From the NCBI GenBank assembly GCA_024508355.1, contig JAMZEJ010000002.1, positions 186,001 through 250,000 on the forward strand: 64,000 bases of DNA. The letters run 5' to 3'. Shown in pieces: positions 45,917-54,391 of this stretch (the stretch's first letter is position 1; each line of letters opens with the position of its first letter). The stretch is from Rhizosaccharibacter radicis. GTDB taxonomy: Bacteria > Pseudomonadota > Alphaproteobacteria > Acetobacterales > Acetobacteraceae. The notes beneath the pieces are model-generated. The model was not told where the DNA came from. It saw only the letters and a list, made by a program, of their open reading frames with translations, and did no database searches. Position numbers and translations under genes: made by a program.

Positions 45917-47272
45917 ATGGGCGGCACCGGCGTCATCGACCATTTCCTGGAGGTCTTCACCCGCTACATCGATAGCGGCTTCGGCCTACTCAGCGGCGAA
46001 GTGGCCTTCATCGCCACCACGCTGATCGTGATCGACGTGACGCTCGCCGCGCTGTTCTGGAGCTGGGGTGCCGACGACGACATCATGGCGCGGCTGGTCA
46101 AGAAGACGCTCTTCGTCGGCGTCTTCGCCTATCTGATCGGCAACTGGAACAACCTGGCCCGCATTATCTTCGAAAGCTTCGCCGGGCTCGGGCTGAAGGC
46201 GTCCGGCACCGGTTTCACGGTCGCGGACATGATGCGGCCCGGCCGGGTCGCGCAGACAGGCCTCGACGCCGGACGGCCGCTGCTCGATTCCATCTCCGAT
46301 CTCATGGGCTATTGGAGTTTCTTCGAGAACTTCATCCAGATCGCGGTGATGCTGCTCGCCTGGGCGCTGGTGCTACTCGCCTTCTTCATCCTCGCCATCC
46401 AGCTCTTCGTCACCCTGATCGAATTCAAGCTGACGACGCTCGCCGGCTTCGTGCTCATCCCGTTCGGCCTCTTCGGCAAGAGCGCCTTCATGGCCGAAAG
46501 GGTTCTGGGGAACGTCATCAGCTCCGGCATCAAGGTGCTGGTCCTCGGCGTCATCATCGGGATCGGATCGAGCCTCTTCTCCGAGTTCACCGCAGGCTTC
46601 GGCGGTGCGACGCCGACGATCGACCAGGCTATGGCGATCGTGCTAGCCGCGCTGACGCTTCTCGGATTGGGGATCTTTGGCCCCGGCATCGCCAACGGCC
46701 TCGTGTCCGGGGGACCGCAGCTCGGCGCCGGCGCTGCGGTGGGAACTGGCCTTGCCGCTGGCGGCATGGTCGCCGCCGGCGCTGCGACGGTCGGCGCGGT
46801 CGCTTCCGGAGGCGCGGCGCTTGCAGGAGGCGCCGCTGCCGCCGCCCGCGGGGGCGCGGCGCTGGCGGGCGGAGCTTCCACCGCATATAGCCTGGGCGCC
46901 GCAGGGCAGACGGGCGCCTCGGGCGTGGCCAGCGGCCTGGGCGGCGTCGCCCGGGCCGCCGGTTCCGCAGCCACATCGCCGCTCCGCCGCGCCGCCGAGC
47001 GCGCATCGTCGAGCATGCGCTCCAGCTTCGCCGACGGAGCCCGATCGGCCTTTGAGGCAACCGGCGGCTCCTCGACCATGGGCACCGTCGGCGAAGCTGC
47101 CAACGACGCGACGCCGGGCCCTGCCGGCGGCGATCAGCCGCCCGCCTGGGCCCGCCGGATGAAGCGCTCCCAACAGATGAGCCACGCCGTCTCCACCACC
47201 GTCCATGCGGTGCGCAGCGGCGACAGCCACGGCGGCGGCTCTTCCATCAATCTCTCCGAAGGTGACCGCTGA
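45917..47272 (+). CDS. trbL: TrbL, VirB6-like polytopic membrane protein
   Basis: A 451-residue protein with about six or seven hydrophobic segments between residues 20 and 290, typical of TrbL/VirB6, and a glycine/alanine/serine-rich tail (about 290-410). It forms part of the inner-membrane channel. I chose ATG 45917, 4 bases after the trbK stop codon; a longer frame overlaps trbK. It shares one base with trbF. Confidence 0.93.
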   Translation: MGGTGVIDHFLEVFTRYIDSGFGLLSGEVAFIATTLIVIDVTLAALFWSWGADDDIMARLVKKTLFVGVFAYLIGNWNNLARIIFESFAGLGLKASGTGFTVADMMRPGRVAQTGLDAGRPLLDSISDLMGYWSFFENFIQIAVMLLAWALVLLAFFILAIQLFVTLIEFKLTTLAGFVLIPFGLFGKSAFMAERVLGNVISSGIKVLVLGVIIGIGSSLFSEFTAGFGGATPTIDQAMAIVLAALTLLGLGIFGPGIANGLVSGGPQLGAGAAVGTGLAAGGMVAAGAATVGAVASGGAALAGGAAAAARGGAALAGGASTAYSLGAAGQTGASGVASGLGGVARAAGSAATSPLRRAAERASSSMRSSFADGARSAFEATGGSSTMGTVGEAANDATPGPAGGDQPPAWARRMKRSQQMSHAVSTTVHAVRSGDSHGGGSSINLSEGDR

Positions 47273-47955
47273 TGTTTCGACGACCCTCGACACACTATGG
47301 AAAAGCTCCCGAACCCGAGACACCGTACCAGCGTGCCGCGCAGGTCTGGGACGACCGCATCGGCTCTGCCCGCGTCCAGGCGCGCAACTGGCGCTACATG
47401 GCGTTCGGGTCGCTCTTCCTGTCGGCCGGGTTCGCCGCCGCACTGGTCTGGCAGTCGGCGCGCGGCACCGTCGTTCCCTGGGTGGTTCAGACCGACCGGT
47501 TCGGCCAGGCCCAGGCGATCGCGCCGGCGACGGCGGACTACCAACCGACCGACCCCCAGATCGCGTTCCACCTCGCGCGCTTCATCGAGCAAGTCCGCTC
47601 GATCCCGGCGGACGCCATCATCGTCCGCCAAAACTGGCTGCGCGCCTACGACTTCACAACAGACCGGGGAGCAGCGGCGCTCAACGACTACGCGCGTTCC
47701 AACGATCCCTTCACCAAGGTGGGCCGTCAGCAGATCGCGGTCGACGTCTCCAGCGTGATCCGCGCGTCTCCCGATAGCTTCCGGGTCGCCTGGACCGAGC
47801 GCCGCTACGAGAACGGCCAGCTCGCCGACACGACCCGATGGACGGCGATCCTCACGATCGTCGTCCAGATTCCGCGCAACGCCGACCGGCTGCGCGCCAA
47901 TCCGCTGGGGATCTACGTCAACGCAATTTCATGGTCACGGGAGCTGGGGCAATGA
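47272..47955 (+). CDS. trbF: TrbF, VirB8-like channel protein
   Basis: A 227-residue bitopic protein. The cytoplasmic start T-P-Y-Q-R-A-A-Q-V-W-D-D-R-I-G is typical of TrbF. One membrane segment (about 42-62) follows, then the VirB8-type periplasmic domain to the C-terminus, with N-P-L-G-I-Y-V near the end. It links inner-membrane parts with the TrbG/TrbI core complex. The ATG shares one base with the trbL stop and the gene overlaps trbG by 4 bases. Confidence 0.94.
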   Translation: MFRRPSTHYGKAPEPETPYQRAAQVWDDRIGSARVQARNWRYMAFGSLFLSAGFAAALVWQSARGTVVPWVVQTDRFGQAQAIAPATADYQPTDPQIAFHLARFIEQVRSIPADAIIVRQNWLRAYDFTTDRGAAALNDYARSNDPFTKVGRQQIAVDVSSVIRASPDSFRVAWTERRYENGQLADTTRWTAILTIVVQIPRNADRLRANPLGIYVNAISWSRELGQ

Positions 47956-48980
47956 CGATGCCGATTTTCCGTAAAGCCGGAGAACCGGCTTTCCGTACTC
48001 ACACATTGGCGGCTTTGCTGCTTTCCGCCACGGCGCTTGCCGGCTGCGCGACGACGCAGAGGCCGCCCGAGATCAGCTACGACGACGCGCCCGCCGCCGT
48101 GCAGACGGTCGATCCGCCGGCGCCGGTCAGTGTGGTCGAACTGCCGGAGCCGCTTCCGCTGCCCGGACAGATGAAGCCGGTCGAGGAATCGCGGCGAGCG
48201 CCCGAACCCGCCGATCCGACGGCGCGCGTCAACCAGGCCAATGCCGCCGCCCGCATCCAGCCGGTGCGCGACGGCTTCATCAACTCCATGCAGGTCTATC
48301 CCTTCACCCAAGGGGCGCTCTATCAAGTATACACCGCCGTCGGGCAGATAACCGACATCGCGCTCCAGCCGGGGGAGCAGCTCGTCGGCTCCGGGCCAGT
48401 GGCGGCCGGCGATACGGTCCGCTGGATCATCGGCGACACGCAAAGCGGTTCCGGAGCGACTCTGCAGGTCCACATCCTGGTGAAGCCCATCCGCGCCGAT
48501 CTGATGACCAATCTCGTCATCAACACCAACCTGCGCACCTATTACATGGAGCTGCGCTCGACCGAGCGCACCTATATGGCCTCGGTCTCGTGGCAGTATC
48601 CCCAGGACCAGCTCATCGCGCTGCGCCGCCAGAACGCGGAGGCGCAGGCGACCCAGCCGGTGGCGACCGGCGTCGATCTCTCGCGCATCAATTTCCGCTA
48701 CGAGGTGACCGGGGACCGCGCGGCGTGGCGGCCGCTGCGGGCCTATGACGACGGTCGGCAGGTCTTCATCGAATTCCCCCGGGGCATCGGTCAGGGCGAA
48801 ATGCCGCCGCTGTTCGTTGTCGGGGCGGAAGGCAACACCTCCGAACTCGTCAACTACCGGGTCCGGAACAACTACATGATCGTCGACCGGCTCTTCGCGG
48901 CCGCGGAGCTCCGCTTCGGCTCCGGCGACACCCAGAAGCGCGTCCGGATCACCCGCACCGACGGGAGGCCCGCGTCGTGA
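47952..48980 (+). CDS. trbG: TrbG, VirB9-like outer-membrane core protein (lipoprotein)
   Basis: A 342-residue protein with a lipobox L-A-G-C (about 29-32). A proline-rich linker precedes the VirB9-type beta domains with V-Y-T-A-V-G-Q-I-T-D-I-A-L and the C-terminal N-Y-R-V-R-N-N-Y-M-I-V-D-R-L-F. It forms the outer core ring with TrbI. The first ATG at 47952 is used; it overlaps trbF by 4 bases and trbI by 4 bases. Confidence 0.94.
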   Translation: MTMPIFRKAGEPAFRTHTLAALLLSATALAGCATTQRPPEISYDDAPAAVQTVDPPAPVSVVELPEPLPLPGQMKPVEESRRAPEPADPTARVNQANAAARIQPVRDGFINSMQVYPFTQGALYQVYTAVGQITDIALQPGEQLVGSGPVAAGDTVRWIIGDTQSGSGATLQVHILVKPIRADLMTNLVINTNLRTYYMELRSTERTYMASVSWQYPQDQLIALRRQNAEAQATQPVATGVDLSRINFRYEVTGDRAAWRPLRAYDDGRQVFIEFPRGIGQGEMPPLFVVGAEGNTSELVNYRVRNNYMIVDRLFAAAELRFGSGDTQKRVRITRTDGRPAS

Positions 48981-50185
48981 GCGACGACCGGAACGAGGAA
49001 GAGGAAGCCGGCGCGCCGCTGACGGGATCGGCGCCGGAGGCGGCCGCGCCGATGCGGCTGCGCGCGGAGGCCCCGCGTGTTACGCGGCTATCGCGCAAGG
49101 TTCTGGCCGGGCTCGGCCTGGTGGCGAGCCTCGGCCTCGGCGGCGCGCTGGTCTATGCGCTCCAGACCCGCAACGGCGGCCGGGCGCCCGAGGAACTCTA
49201 TTCGACCGACAACCGCTCGACTGCGGACGGCCTTCAGGGTCTGCCGCGCGACTATACCGGCGTGCCCCAGCTCGGGCCGCCGCTGCCCGGCGATCTCGGT
49301 CGGCCGATCGTCAGCGCTCAGAACCGCGGCCAACCCGTACCGACGCCCGGCGTTGCGCCCGCGCAGCCGGGCATGAGCGCGGAAGAGCAGCGCCGCCTCC
49401 AGGAGATCGAGACAGCGCGCACCAGCCGACTCTTCGCGGCGGCAGAAGCGCGTAGTACGGCGCCAGCGACGGCGAGCGCTCCCACCCTGGCGCAGCCCGA
49501 TCTAACGAGCCTTGGTCTCGCGCCGCCGGCAGCGACCCCTACGGCGCAGGAGCGGCAGCAGGCGTTCCTCAACGCTCCGGTCGACCGGCGCGCCGTTGCG
49601 GCCGACCGGGTCGCCGCACCGGCGTCGCCGAACATCCTGCAGGCAGGGGCGGTCATCTCGGCGGCGTTGATCACCGGCATCCGCTCCGACCTTCCGGGTC
49701 AGATCACGGCCCAGGTTACCGAAAACATCTACGACAGCCCGACCGGCCGCATCCTGCTTGTGCCGCAGGGAACGCGCGTCGTGGGTCAGTACGATAACAA
49801 CGTGCAGTTCGGGCAAAGCCGGGTGCTGCTGGTATGGAATCGCCTGATCTTTCCGAACGGGCGGTCGATCGTTCTCGAGCGCCAGCCGGGCGCCGACGCC
49901 GAGGGTTATGCCGGCCTGCAGGACGGTGTCGATTATCACTGGTGGGATCTCGCTAAGGCAGCCGGCCTTTCAACGCTTCTCAGTGTCGGCGCAGAACTCG
50001 CCACCAACGACGACGACCGGCTGATCCAGGCGATCCGAAACGGCGGCCAGGACACGATCAACGACGCAGGCCAGCAGATCATCCGCCGTCAGCTCAATAT
50101 TGCCCCGACGCTGACGATCCGGCCGGGTTTCCCCGTGCGGGTGATCGTCACCCGCGACCTTGTGCTCGAACCCTACAGAGGATGA
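48977..50185 (+). CDS. trbI: TrbI, VirB10-like core protein
   Basis: A 402-residue protein with a cytoplasmic N-terminus, one membrane segment (about 45-63), a long alanine/proline-rich periplasmic linker and the C-terminal VirB10 beta-barrel domain (about 220-395; Q-G-T-R-V-V-G-Q-Y-D and R-P-G-F-P-V-R-V-I-V). It spans both membranes in the channel. The start is GTG 48977, overlapping trbG by 4 bases. Confidence 0.94.
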   Translation: MSDDRNEEEEAGAPLTGSAPEAAAPMRLRAEAPRVTRLSRKVLAGLGLVASLGLGGALVYALQTRNGGRAPEELYSTDNRSTADGLQGLPRDYTGVPQLGPPLPGDLGRPIVSAQNRGQPVPTPGVAPAQPGMSAEEQRRLQEIETARTSRLFAAAEARSTAPATASAPTLAQPDLTSLGLAPPAATPTAQERQQAFLNAPVDRRAVAADRVAAPASPNILQAGAVISAALITGIRSDLPGQITAQVTENIYDSPTGRILLVPQGTRVVGQYDNNVQFGQSRVLLVWNRLIFPNGRSIVLERQPGADAEGYAGLQDGVDYHWWDLAKAAGLSTLLSVGAELATNDDDRLIQAIRNGGQDTINDAGQQIIRRQLNIAPTLTIRPGFPVRVIVTRDLVLEPYRG

Positions 50186-50409
50186 ATATGACGAAGCTGA
50201 AACTCGGCGCCTTGTCTGAGGACAAACCAGTCAAGGTCACAGTTGAACTTCCTGCGCGGTTACATCGCGACCTCGTTGCCTATGCGGAAGCGCTGTCCGA
50301 CGAAACGGGGCAGCTCATCGCGGACCCAAACAAGCTAATCGTACCTATGCTAAAACGCTTCATAGATACCGACAGGGGGTTCGCGCGAAACCGCCGGCGC
50401 TCTACATAG
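50182..50409 (+). CDS. DUF2274 domain protein
   Basis: A 75-residue DUF2274 protein: T-K-L-K-L-G-A-L, then K-V-T-V-E-L-P-A-R-L-H-R-D-L-V-A-Y, and a C-terminal helix K-L-I-V-P-M-L-K-R-F. It resembles a short RHH-like fold and is nearly always the last gene of trb operons in alphaproteobacterial ICEs. It overlaps trbI by 4 bases and meets the LysR gene tail to tail with an 8-base overlap. Confidence 0.88.
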   Translation: MNMTKLKLGALSEDKPVKVTVELPARLHRDLVAYAEALSDETGQLIADPNKLIVPMLKRFIDTDRGFARNRRRST

Positions 50410-51376
50410 CAATGAGATTGCCTGTCGATAAGTCCACGCATGGGCAACAGGTGACGCTCGAGAGTGCTTTATCCGCGTAGTCGCATGCCATCTTTCTAGC
50501 AACTTTGATCAGGTGCTTGAGAGCCGCATTGGTACTGTTTTCCGACCAGACTCCGCTTGAGGGCAGTTCCTCCGCGGCTTCCGACAGCCGACGAAAAACC
50601 AGTCCTGGCACTGCCGTTGCAAGGGACGATGTGCTGGTGAGAGTAAGCCCGTAACCGATTGCGACCAGGTTCATCAAGCTTTCCCGGCTAACATTATGGA
50701 TATCGACCCGCGGCCGAAAACTCAGGTCGGACAGCCTCCTTAAGAGATAGTCATGGACTTCCGGGCCCGGCCCGCCACTCGTTACGATGAAGGCTTCGTC
50801 TCTTACATCTTGCCACGCGAGGTCAGTTCTCCGGGCAAGGCTGTGGTCCGAAGGCAGGACGACGTAGATACGTTCAGTCCAGAGCTTCTCGGAGATGTGG
50901 CCTGCGATCATCGGCTCGCCGGTGACAAAGACGATATCGAGGCTACCGAGGGCCAACTGATGGAGGTTCTCGTGTACCGTCCCTTCGTGCAGGGTGACTT
51001 TAACGCCAGAATAGCGGTGGCGGAATTCCTTGAGCACAAGGTGAAGATATCCCGTAGTCAGCGAAGCAAGTATGCCGATCTTAAGCTCACCATGCTCTCC
51101 ACGGTTTCTCGCCGAAGCGACCTGAATAGCGCGCCGAATCTGGTCAACACCCGGAGCAGCTTCCTTCAGGAAGTTCTCGCCGTCCTGCGTAAGATGCGCT
51201 CCCTTGCGGTCGCGACGAAAGAGCAGGAACCCTAGCCGGTGTTCCAGTAGTTGAATACGACGGCTTACTGTCGATTGCGAAACATTCAGGGCCAAGGCAG
51301 CCTGTCTAAAGCTCCCAGACTCCGCCGCAGCCAGTGCATAGCGAAGAAATCGTAGGTCTAGAGCCAGATCAGGCAT
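50402..51376 (-). CDS. LysR-family transcriptional regulator
   Basis: A 324-residue LysR regulator. The HTH (about 3-62) has L-R-F-L-R-Y-A-L-A-A-A-E-S-G-S-F-R-Q-A-A-type sequence with S-Q-S-T-V-S-R-R-I-Q-L-L-E. An effector-binding domain follows (about 90-300). I chose ATG 51376 as usual for the family; a longer frame runs to 51424. It marks the change from conjugation genes to metabolic cargo. Its target may be the SDR/SnoaL genes upstream in the same direction, but these carry TetR-type operators. Confidence 0.9.
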   Translation of the reverse strand: MPDLALDLRFLRYALAAAESGSFRQAALALNVSQSTVSRRIQLLEHRLGFLLFRRDRKGAHLTQDGENFLKEAAPGVDQIRRAIQVASARNRGEHGELKIGILASLTTGYLHLVLKEFRHRYSGVKVTLHEGTVHENLHQLALGSLDIVFVTGEPMIAGHISEKLWTERIYVVLPSDHSLARRTDLAWQDVRDEAFIVTSGGPGPEVHDYLLRRLSDLSFRPRVDIHNVSRESLMNLVAIGYGLTLTSTSSLATAVPGLVFRRLSEAAEELPSSGVWSENSTNAALKHLIKVARKMACDYADKALSSVTCCPCVDLSTGNLIAM

Positions 51377-51497
51377 TGCGCTCCCAGCCCGGAGCCTTGG
51401 AAGGCCGGCCTTTTGAGGACACAAGAGTTCGTCTGTTAGGCATTGGCCTCCGACCCAAGGAAGTCGGCCACCGAAGCTTGGCTAACGTGACAAGCAA

Positions 51498-52226
51498 TCA
51501 CCAGGGTTGCCGGCCGTGGCTTCCGAAGAAACCGCCCGTCGGGCCGCTCTGATCGATCAAAGCCATCTTGATCGCCGTCACGGCTCCTTCTTCCGGCGTC
51601 AGGAAGCCCGTGTTGTTGTTGAGATCGGTTCGAACATGACCGGGTTCGACCGCATTGACCTTTATCCCAAGCGCCTCGAACTCCTTGGCAAAGGAGACAG
51701 TCACCGCATTGAGCGCGACCTTCGACGAGGTGTAGGCCAGGAGATTAACGGTCGAGAAAATCGAAGTCGGGTCGGTGACGAGTGTGAGCGAGCCTACACC
51801 GCTGCCCATCATTACAACCCTCGCGTCCCCCGCAGCCTTCAGAAGCGGCGTGAAAGCCTGCGTAACGCGGATCGGACCATAAAGGTTGACCTCGTAGGTG
51901 GCCTTCACATCCTCCATGCTCAGTTCGCTTGGCGGGGTCTCAAGGTCGAGAATGATCCCCGCATTGTTCACCAAGACGTGCAGGGCACCGACGTCGGCCC
52001 CGACCGCCTCCGCCGCGCGCCGCACGCTCTTGTCGTCTGCGACGTCGATCTCGAGGAATTTGACGTCGAGACCTTCATCCCGGAGCGCGCGAACGGCCTC
52101 CTTGCCCCGGCTGCGGTCGCGCGCGCCCATCCAGACCGAGAGACCCGCTTGAGCGAGTCCCTTGGAAATGGCGAGCCCTATGCCCTTGTTCGCGCCCGTT
52201 ACGAGCGCCTGCCGCTTGTCTGTCAT
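51498..52226 (-). CDS. Short-chain dehydrogenase/reductase (SDR)
   Basis: A 242-residue classical SDR. The cofactor motif is T-G-A-N-K-G-I-G (about 9-16), then N-N-A-G, and the active-site Y-T-S-S-K (about 154-158) with a serine before it. I chose ATG 52226, which lies 7 bases after the SnoaL-like stop codon; the longer frame to 52268 overlaps that gene. Substrate unknown; an NADP-dependent carbonyl or alcohol conversion is likely. It forms a pair with the SnoaL-like gene. Confidence 0.88.
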   Translation of the reverse strand: MTDKRQALVTGANKGIGLAISKGLAQAGLSVWMGARDRSRGKEAVRALRDEGLDVKFLEIDVADDKSVRRAAEAVGADVGALHVLVNNAGIILDLETPPSELSMEDVKATYEVNLYGPIRVTQAFTPLLKAAGDARVVMMGSGVGSLTLVTDPTSIFSTVNLLAYTSSKVALNAVTVSFAKEFEALGIKVNAVEPGHVRTDLNNNTGFLTPEEGAVTAIKMALIDQSGPTGGFFGSHGRQPW

Positions 52227-52233
52227 GACGGCC

Positions 52234-52716
52234 TCACTCTGCGCTGGCATTGGCTGGGGCGGCGACATGCTTGCTCACGTCGCCGAACAGGCGCGGCTGA
52301 ACCTCGCGCGAGGTGAAGCGCCACCGCCCGTCCCGCAGCTCGAACGCGTCCACGTACCGGCCAGTCACGATCGGCTGGAGCGGAAGACCGTCAAGCGCCT
52401 GGTGCACGGTGAAATAGCTCACCGCTTTCGCGCTCGTCGCGCTCTCGACGTTGATGAGGATGTTCGACAGAGCGTGCCAGGTACGCGGCGTGCCGTCCTC
52501 GTGATGCTGCACGTTGCTCCTGAAGAACTGATCGATCTCGTCCTGACCGCTGACGACGACCTCCCCGACCTTGAACCGGGTATCGGCCAGCAGCTTGGCA
52601 TTCTCCTCGATTTTGCCATCATCGAGATTGTGGACGTAGGTGGCGAGCAGCCGGTTGATCTCGCTCTCGATGACGAGGCGGTCGATGGCAGTCACGGGGG
52701 ATGTTTCTGTCGACAT
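52234..52716 (-). CDS. SnoaL-like (NTF2 fold) protein
   Basis: A 160-residue protein of the SnoaL_4/NTF2-like fold, with the start E-S-E-I-N-R-L-L-A-T-Y-V-H-N-L-D-D-G and the C-terminal beta pattern G-R-Y-V-D-A-F-E-L-R-D-G-R-W-R-F. Such proteins act as isomerases, dehydratases or subunits of ring-hydroxylating enzymes. It starts the SDR pair. A TetR-type operator (52756-52772) lies 40 bp upstream. Confidence 0.85.
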   Translation of the reverse strand: MSTETSPVTAIDRLVIESEINRLLATYVHNLDDGKIEENAKLLADTRFKVGEVVVSGQDEIDQFFRSNVQHHEDGTPRTWHALSNILINVESATSAKAVSYFTVHQALDGLPLQPIVTGRYVDAFELRDGRWRFTSREVQPRLFGDVSKHVAAPANASAE

Positions 52717-52755
52717 AAGAAATCCTTAGTGGTTCGAGTGACCAAGGTGATCGTT

Positions 52756-52772
52756 TGTAACGGTCGTTATAT
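52756..52772. promoter_or_regulatory. TetR-type operator copy 1
   Basis: TGTAACGGTCGTTATAT fits the motif TATAGCGGTCRCTATA found near other cargo genes. It lies upstream of the SnoaL-like gene (minus strand). Confidence 0.5.
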
Positions 52773-52906
52773 TGCTAGTCGGGAACTGGACCCGGCGCTG
52801 TCCGCCATCGGTGCCGCCGGCCGGGGGAGGCCGACGGCACTCCAGGCTATGATCGCGGCTCCGGGGGGCGGATCGCGACCACGGCAACTCGACAATCGAC
52901 GGGTAA

Positions 52907-53647
52907 TCAAACCTGAGAAGCGCCGCCGTCTGCGAACAGTTCAGCCCCGTTGATATAGCTCGCCGCATCGCTGGCCAGGAACGCGACCGCGCGTGCGATC
53001 TCCTCGGCCTGACCGATGCGACCGATTGTGCTGCGTTCGCTGAGATAGGCGATCACCGCTTCCGCCTGGTCTCCGAGGAAAGAGTGAAGCGATGCCGTAT
53101 CCGTCGGGCCGGGGCTGAGGATGTTGATGCGGACGCCCGATCCCTTGATATCCAGCACCCAGCCACGGACCATCGCGCGCAACGCGCCCTTGGTGCCGCC
53201 ATAGATGCTCAGGCCCGGTCCAGGCTGGATCGATGCGGTCGAGCCGACGATCACGATCGCACCGCCTTCGCCCATCAGCGGCAGCGCCTTCTGGATGGTG
53301 AAGGTCACTCCCTTCACGTTGCCGTTGAACGCCCGGTCGAAATGCTCCTCGGTGACGTCGGCCAGGGGCTTGATCTCGCCAGCGCCGGCGTTTGCGATGA
53401 GCACGTCGAGCCGGCCGTGCTTGCTCCTGACGTGCTCGTACAGTCCGTCCAGATCGGCGAGGTTCGACGTCTCGGCCCGAAAGCCCTCGGCGGCGCTGCC
53501 AAGTGTCCCGACGGCGCTGTCGAGTTTCTCCTGATTGCGCCCGGTGACGATCACCTTCGCGCCCTGAGCGATCAGCTCCTGCGCGATCGCGAACCCAATG
53601 CCCGACGATCCGCCGGTCACAACGGCGATCTTATCTCCAAATGGCAT
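52907..53647 (-). CDS. Short-chain dehydrogenase/reductase (SDR)
   Basis: A 246-residue classical SDR with T-G-G-S-S-G-I-G (about 10-17), I-A-N-A-G-A-G, and Y-G-G-T-K (about 148-152). The C-terminal Y-I-N-G-A-E-L-F-A-D-G-G is usual for NAD(P)-dependent oxidoreductases. I chose ATG 53647, with A-G-G-A-G-G 7 bases upstream. It is divergent from the TetR gene, with three operator copies between them. Substrate unknown. Confidence 0.9.
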   Translation of the reverse strand: MPFGDKIAVVTGGSSGIGFAIAQELIAQGAKVIVTGRNQEKLDSAVGTLGSAAEGFRAETSNLADLDGLYEHVRSKHGRLDVLIANAGAGEIKPLADVTEEHFDRAFNGNVKGVTFTIQKALPLMGEGGAIVIVGSTASIQPGPGLSIYGGTKGALRAMVRGWVLDIKGSGVRINILSPGPTDTASLHSFLGDQAEAVIAYLSERSTIGRIGQAEEIARAVAFLASDAASYINGAELFADGGASQV

Positions 53648-53674
53648 CACAAGCCCTCCTTAACGGCTGATTTC

Positions 53675-53695
53675 GATATAGTGGTCGCTATATAG
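53675..53695. promoter_or_regulatory. TetR-type operator copy 2
   Basis: ATATAGTGGTCGCTATAT is a 6-bp inverted repeat (ATATAG/CTATAT) with a 6-bp centre. It lies 28 bp upstream of the SDR start and overlaps its likely -10. Confidence 0.65.
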
Positions 53696-53721
53696 GAATC
53701 AACCGAAGCTGCCAAGAAAAA

Positions 53722-53738
53722 TGTAGCGGTCGCTATAT
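53722..53738. promoter_or_regulatory. TetR-type operator copy 3
   Basis: TGTAGCGGTCGCTATAT includes the perfect TAGCG-GT-CGCTA. It lies in the middle of the divergent SDR/TetR region. Confidence 0.65.
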
Positions 53739-53756
53739 CGCGGCGCGCATCATTCC

Positions 53757-53785
53757 TTGAGAATTGGTGTAGGAATCGCTATATG
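53757..53785 (+). promoter_or_regulatory. Promoter of the TetR gene, with operator copy 4
   Basis: TTGAGA (53757-53762), a 17-bp spacer and TATATG (53780-53785). An operator-like half-conserved site (TGTAGGAATCGCTATATG, 53768-53785) covers the spacer and -10. The -10 contains the ATG at 53783, which therefore should not be in the transcript. Confidence 0.6.
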
Positions 53786-53809
53786 TTGGCGGGCAAGGAG
53801 ACCGCCATT

Positions 53810-54391
53810 TTGAAGACGTCCACGAGACAGCGCAGACCTGCCTTCGACCGCGAAAGCGGTGTCGAGATCGCACGCAAGCTGTTTCACGCCAACGGCTACG
53901 ATGCCGTCGGTATCGCGGATCTCACACAGGCCCTCGGGATCGTTCCGCCCAGCCTCTACGCGGCTTATGGCAGCAAGCTCGGCCTGTTCGAGCGGGCTCT
54001 TAAATCATACTGCGCGAACTACACGCTGCCTTTGGAGAGATATCTGCGGCCGGACCGTCCCCCTGCCGAAGCGCTCACGGATCTCATGGTGGCGGCGGCG
54101 CGGCACTATACGCGCGATCCGGAACAACTTGGTTGTATGATCACCGAGGCCATGCAGGCGGACGATCCCAAGGCTCGCGAGGTCGCCAACGGCTTCGCCA
54201 GGCCCAACATCGATGTGATCCGCGCATATGTCGCCCAGCATGCCGCAAAGAAAGATGTGGAGCGGATCACCGACTATGTGCTGCTGAACCTGCGTGGGCT
54301 CTCATCCTATGCGCGCCTTGGTTACACGGCGAAGAAGCTGGTCGACTGTTCCAAGACGGCCGGTCGCGCGCTCGACGCCGAGTTCGCCTAG
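53810..54391 (+). CDS. TetR-family repressor
   Basis: A 193-residue TetR/AcrR regulator. The HTH is in the first 50 residues: A-R-K-L-F-H-A-N-G-Y-D-A-V-G-I-A-D-L-T-Q-A-L-G and S-L-Y-A-A-Y-G-S-K. The C-terminal ligand domain is helical, with L-G-C-M-I-T-E. I chose TTG 53810 because A-A-G-G-A-G lies 9 bases before it. The upstream ATG 53783 is inside the -10 box. It is the likely repressor of the six operator copies around 52.7-58.1 kb. It overlaps the convergent AraC gene by 4 bases. Confidence 0.85.
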   Translation: MKTSTRQRRPAFDRESGVEIARKLFHANGYDAVGIADLTQALGIVPPSLYAAYGSKLGLFERALKSYCANYTLPLERYLRPDRPPAEALTDLMVAAARHYTRDPEQLGCMITEAMQADDPKAREVANGFARPNIDVIRAYVAQHAAKKDVERITDYVLLNLRGLSSYARLGYTAKKLVDCSKTAGRALDAEFA

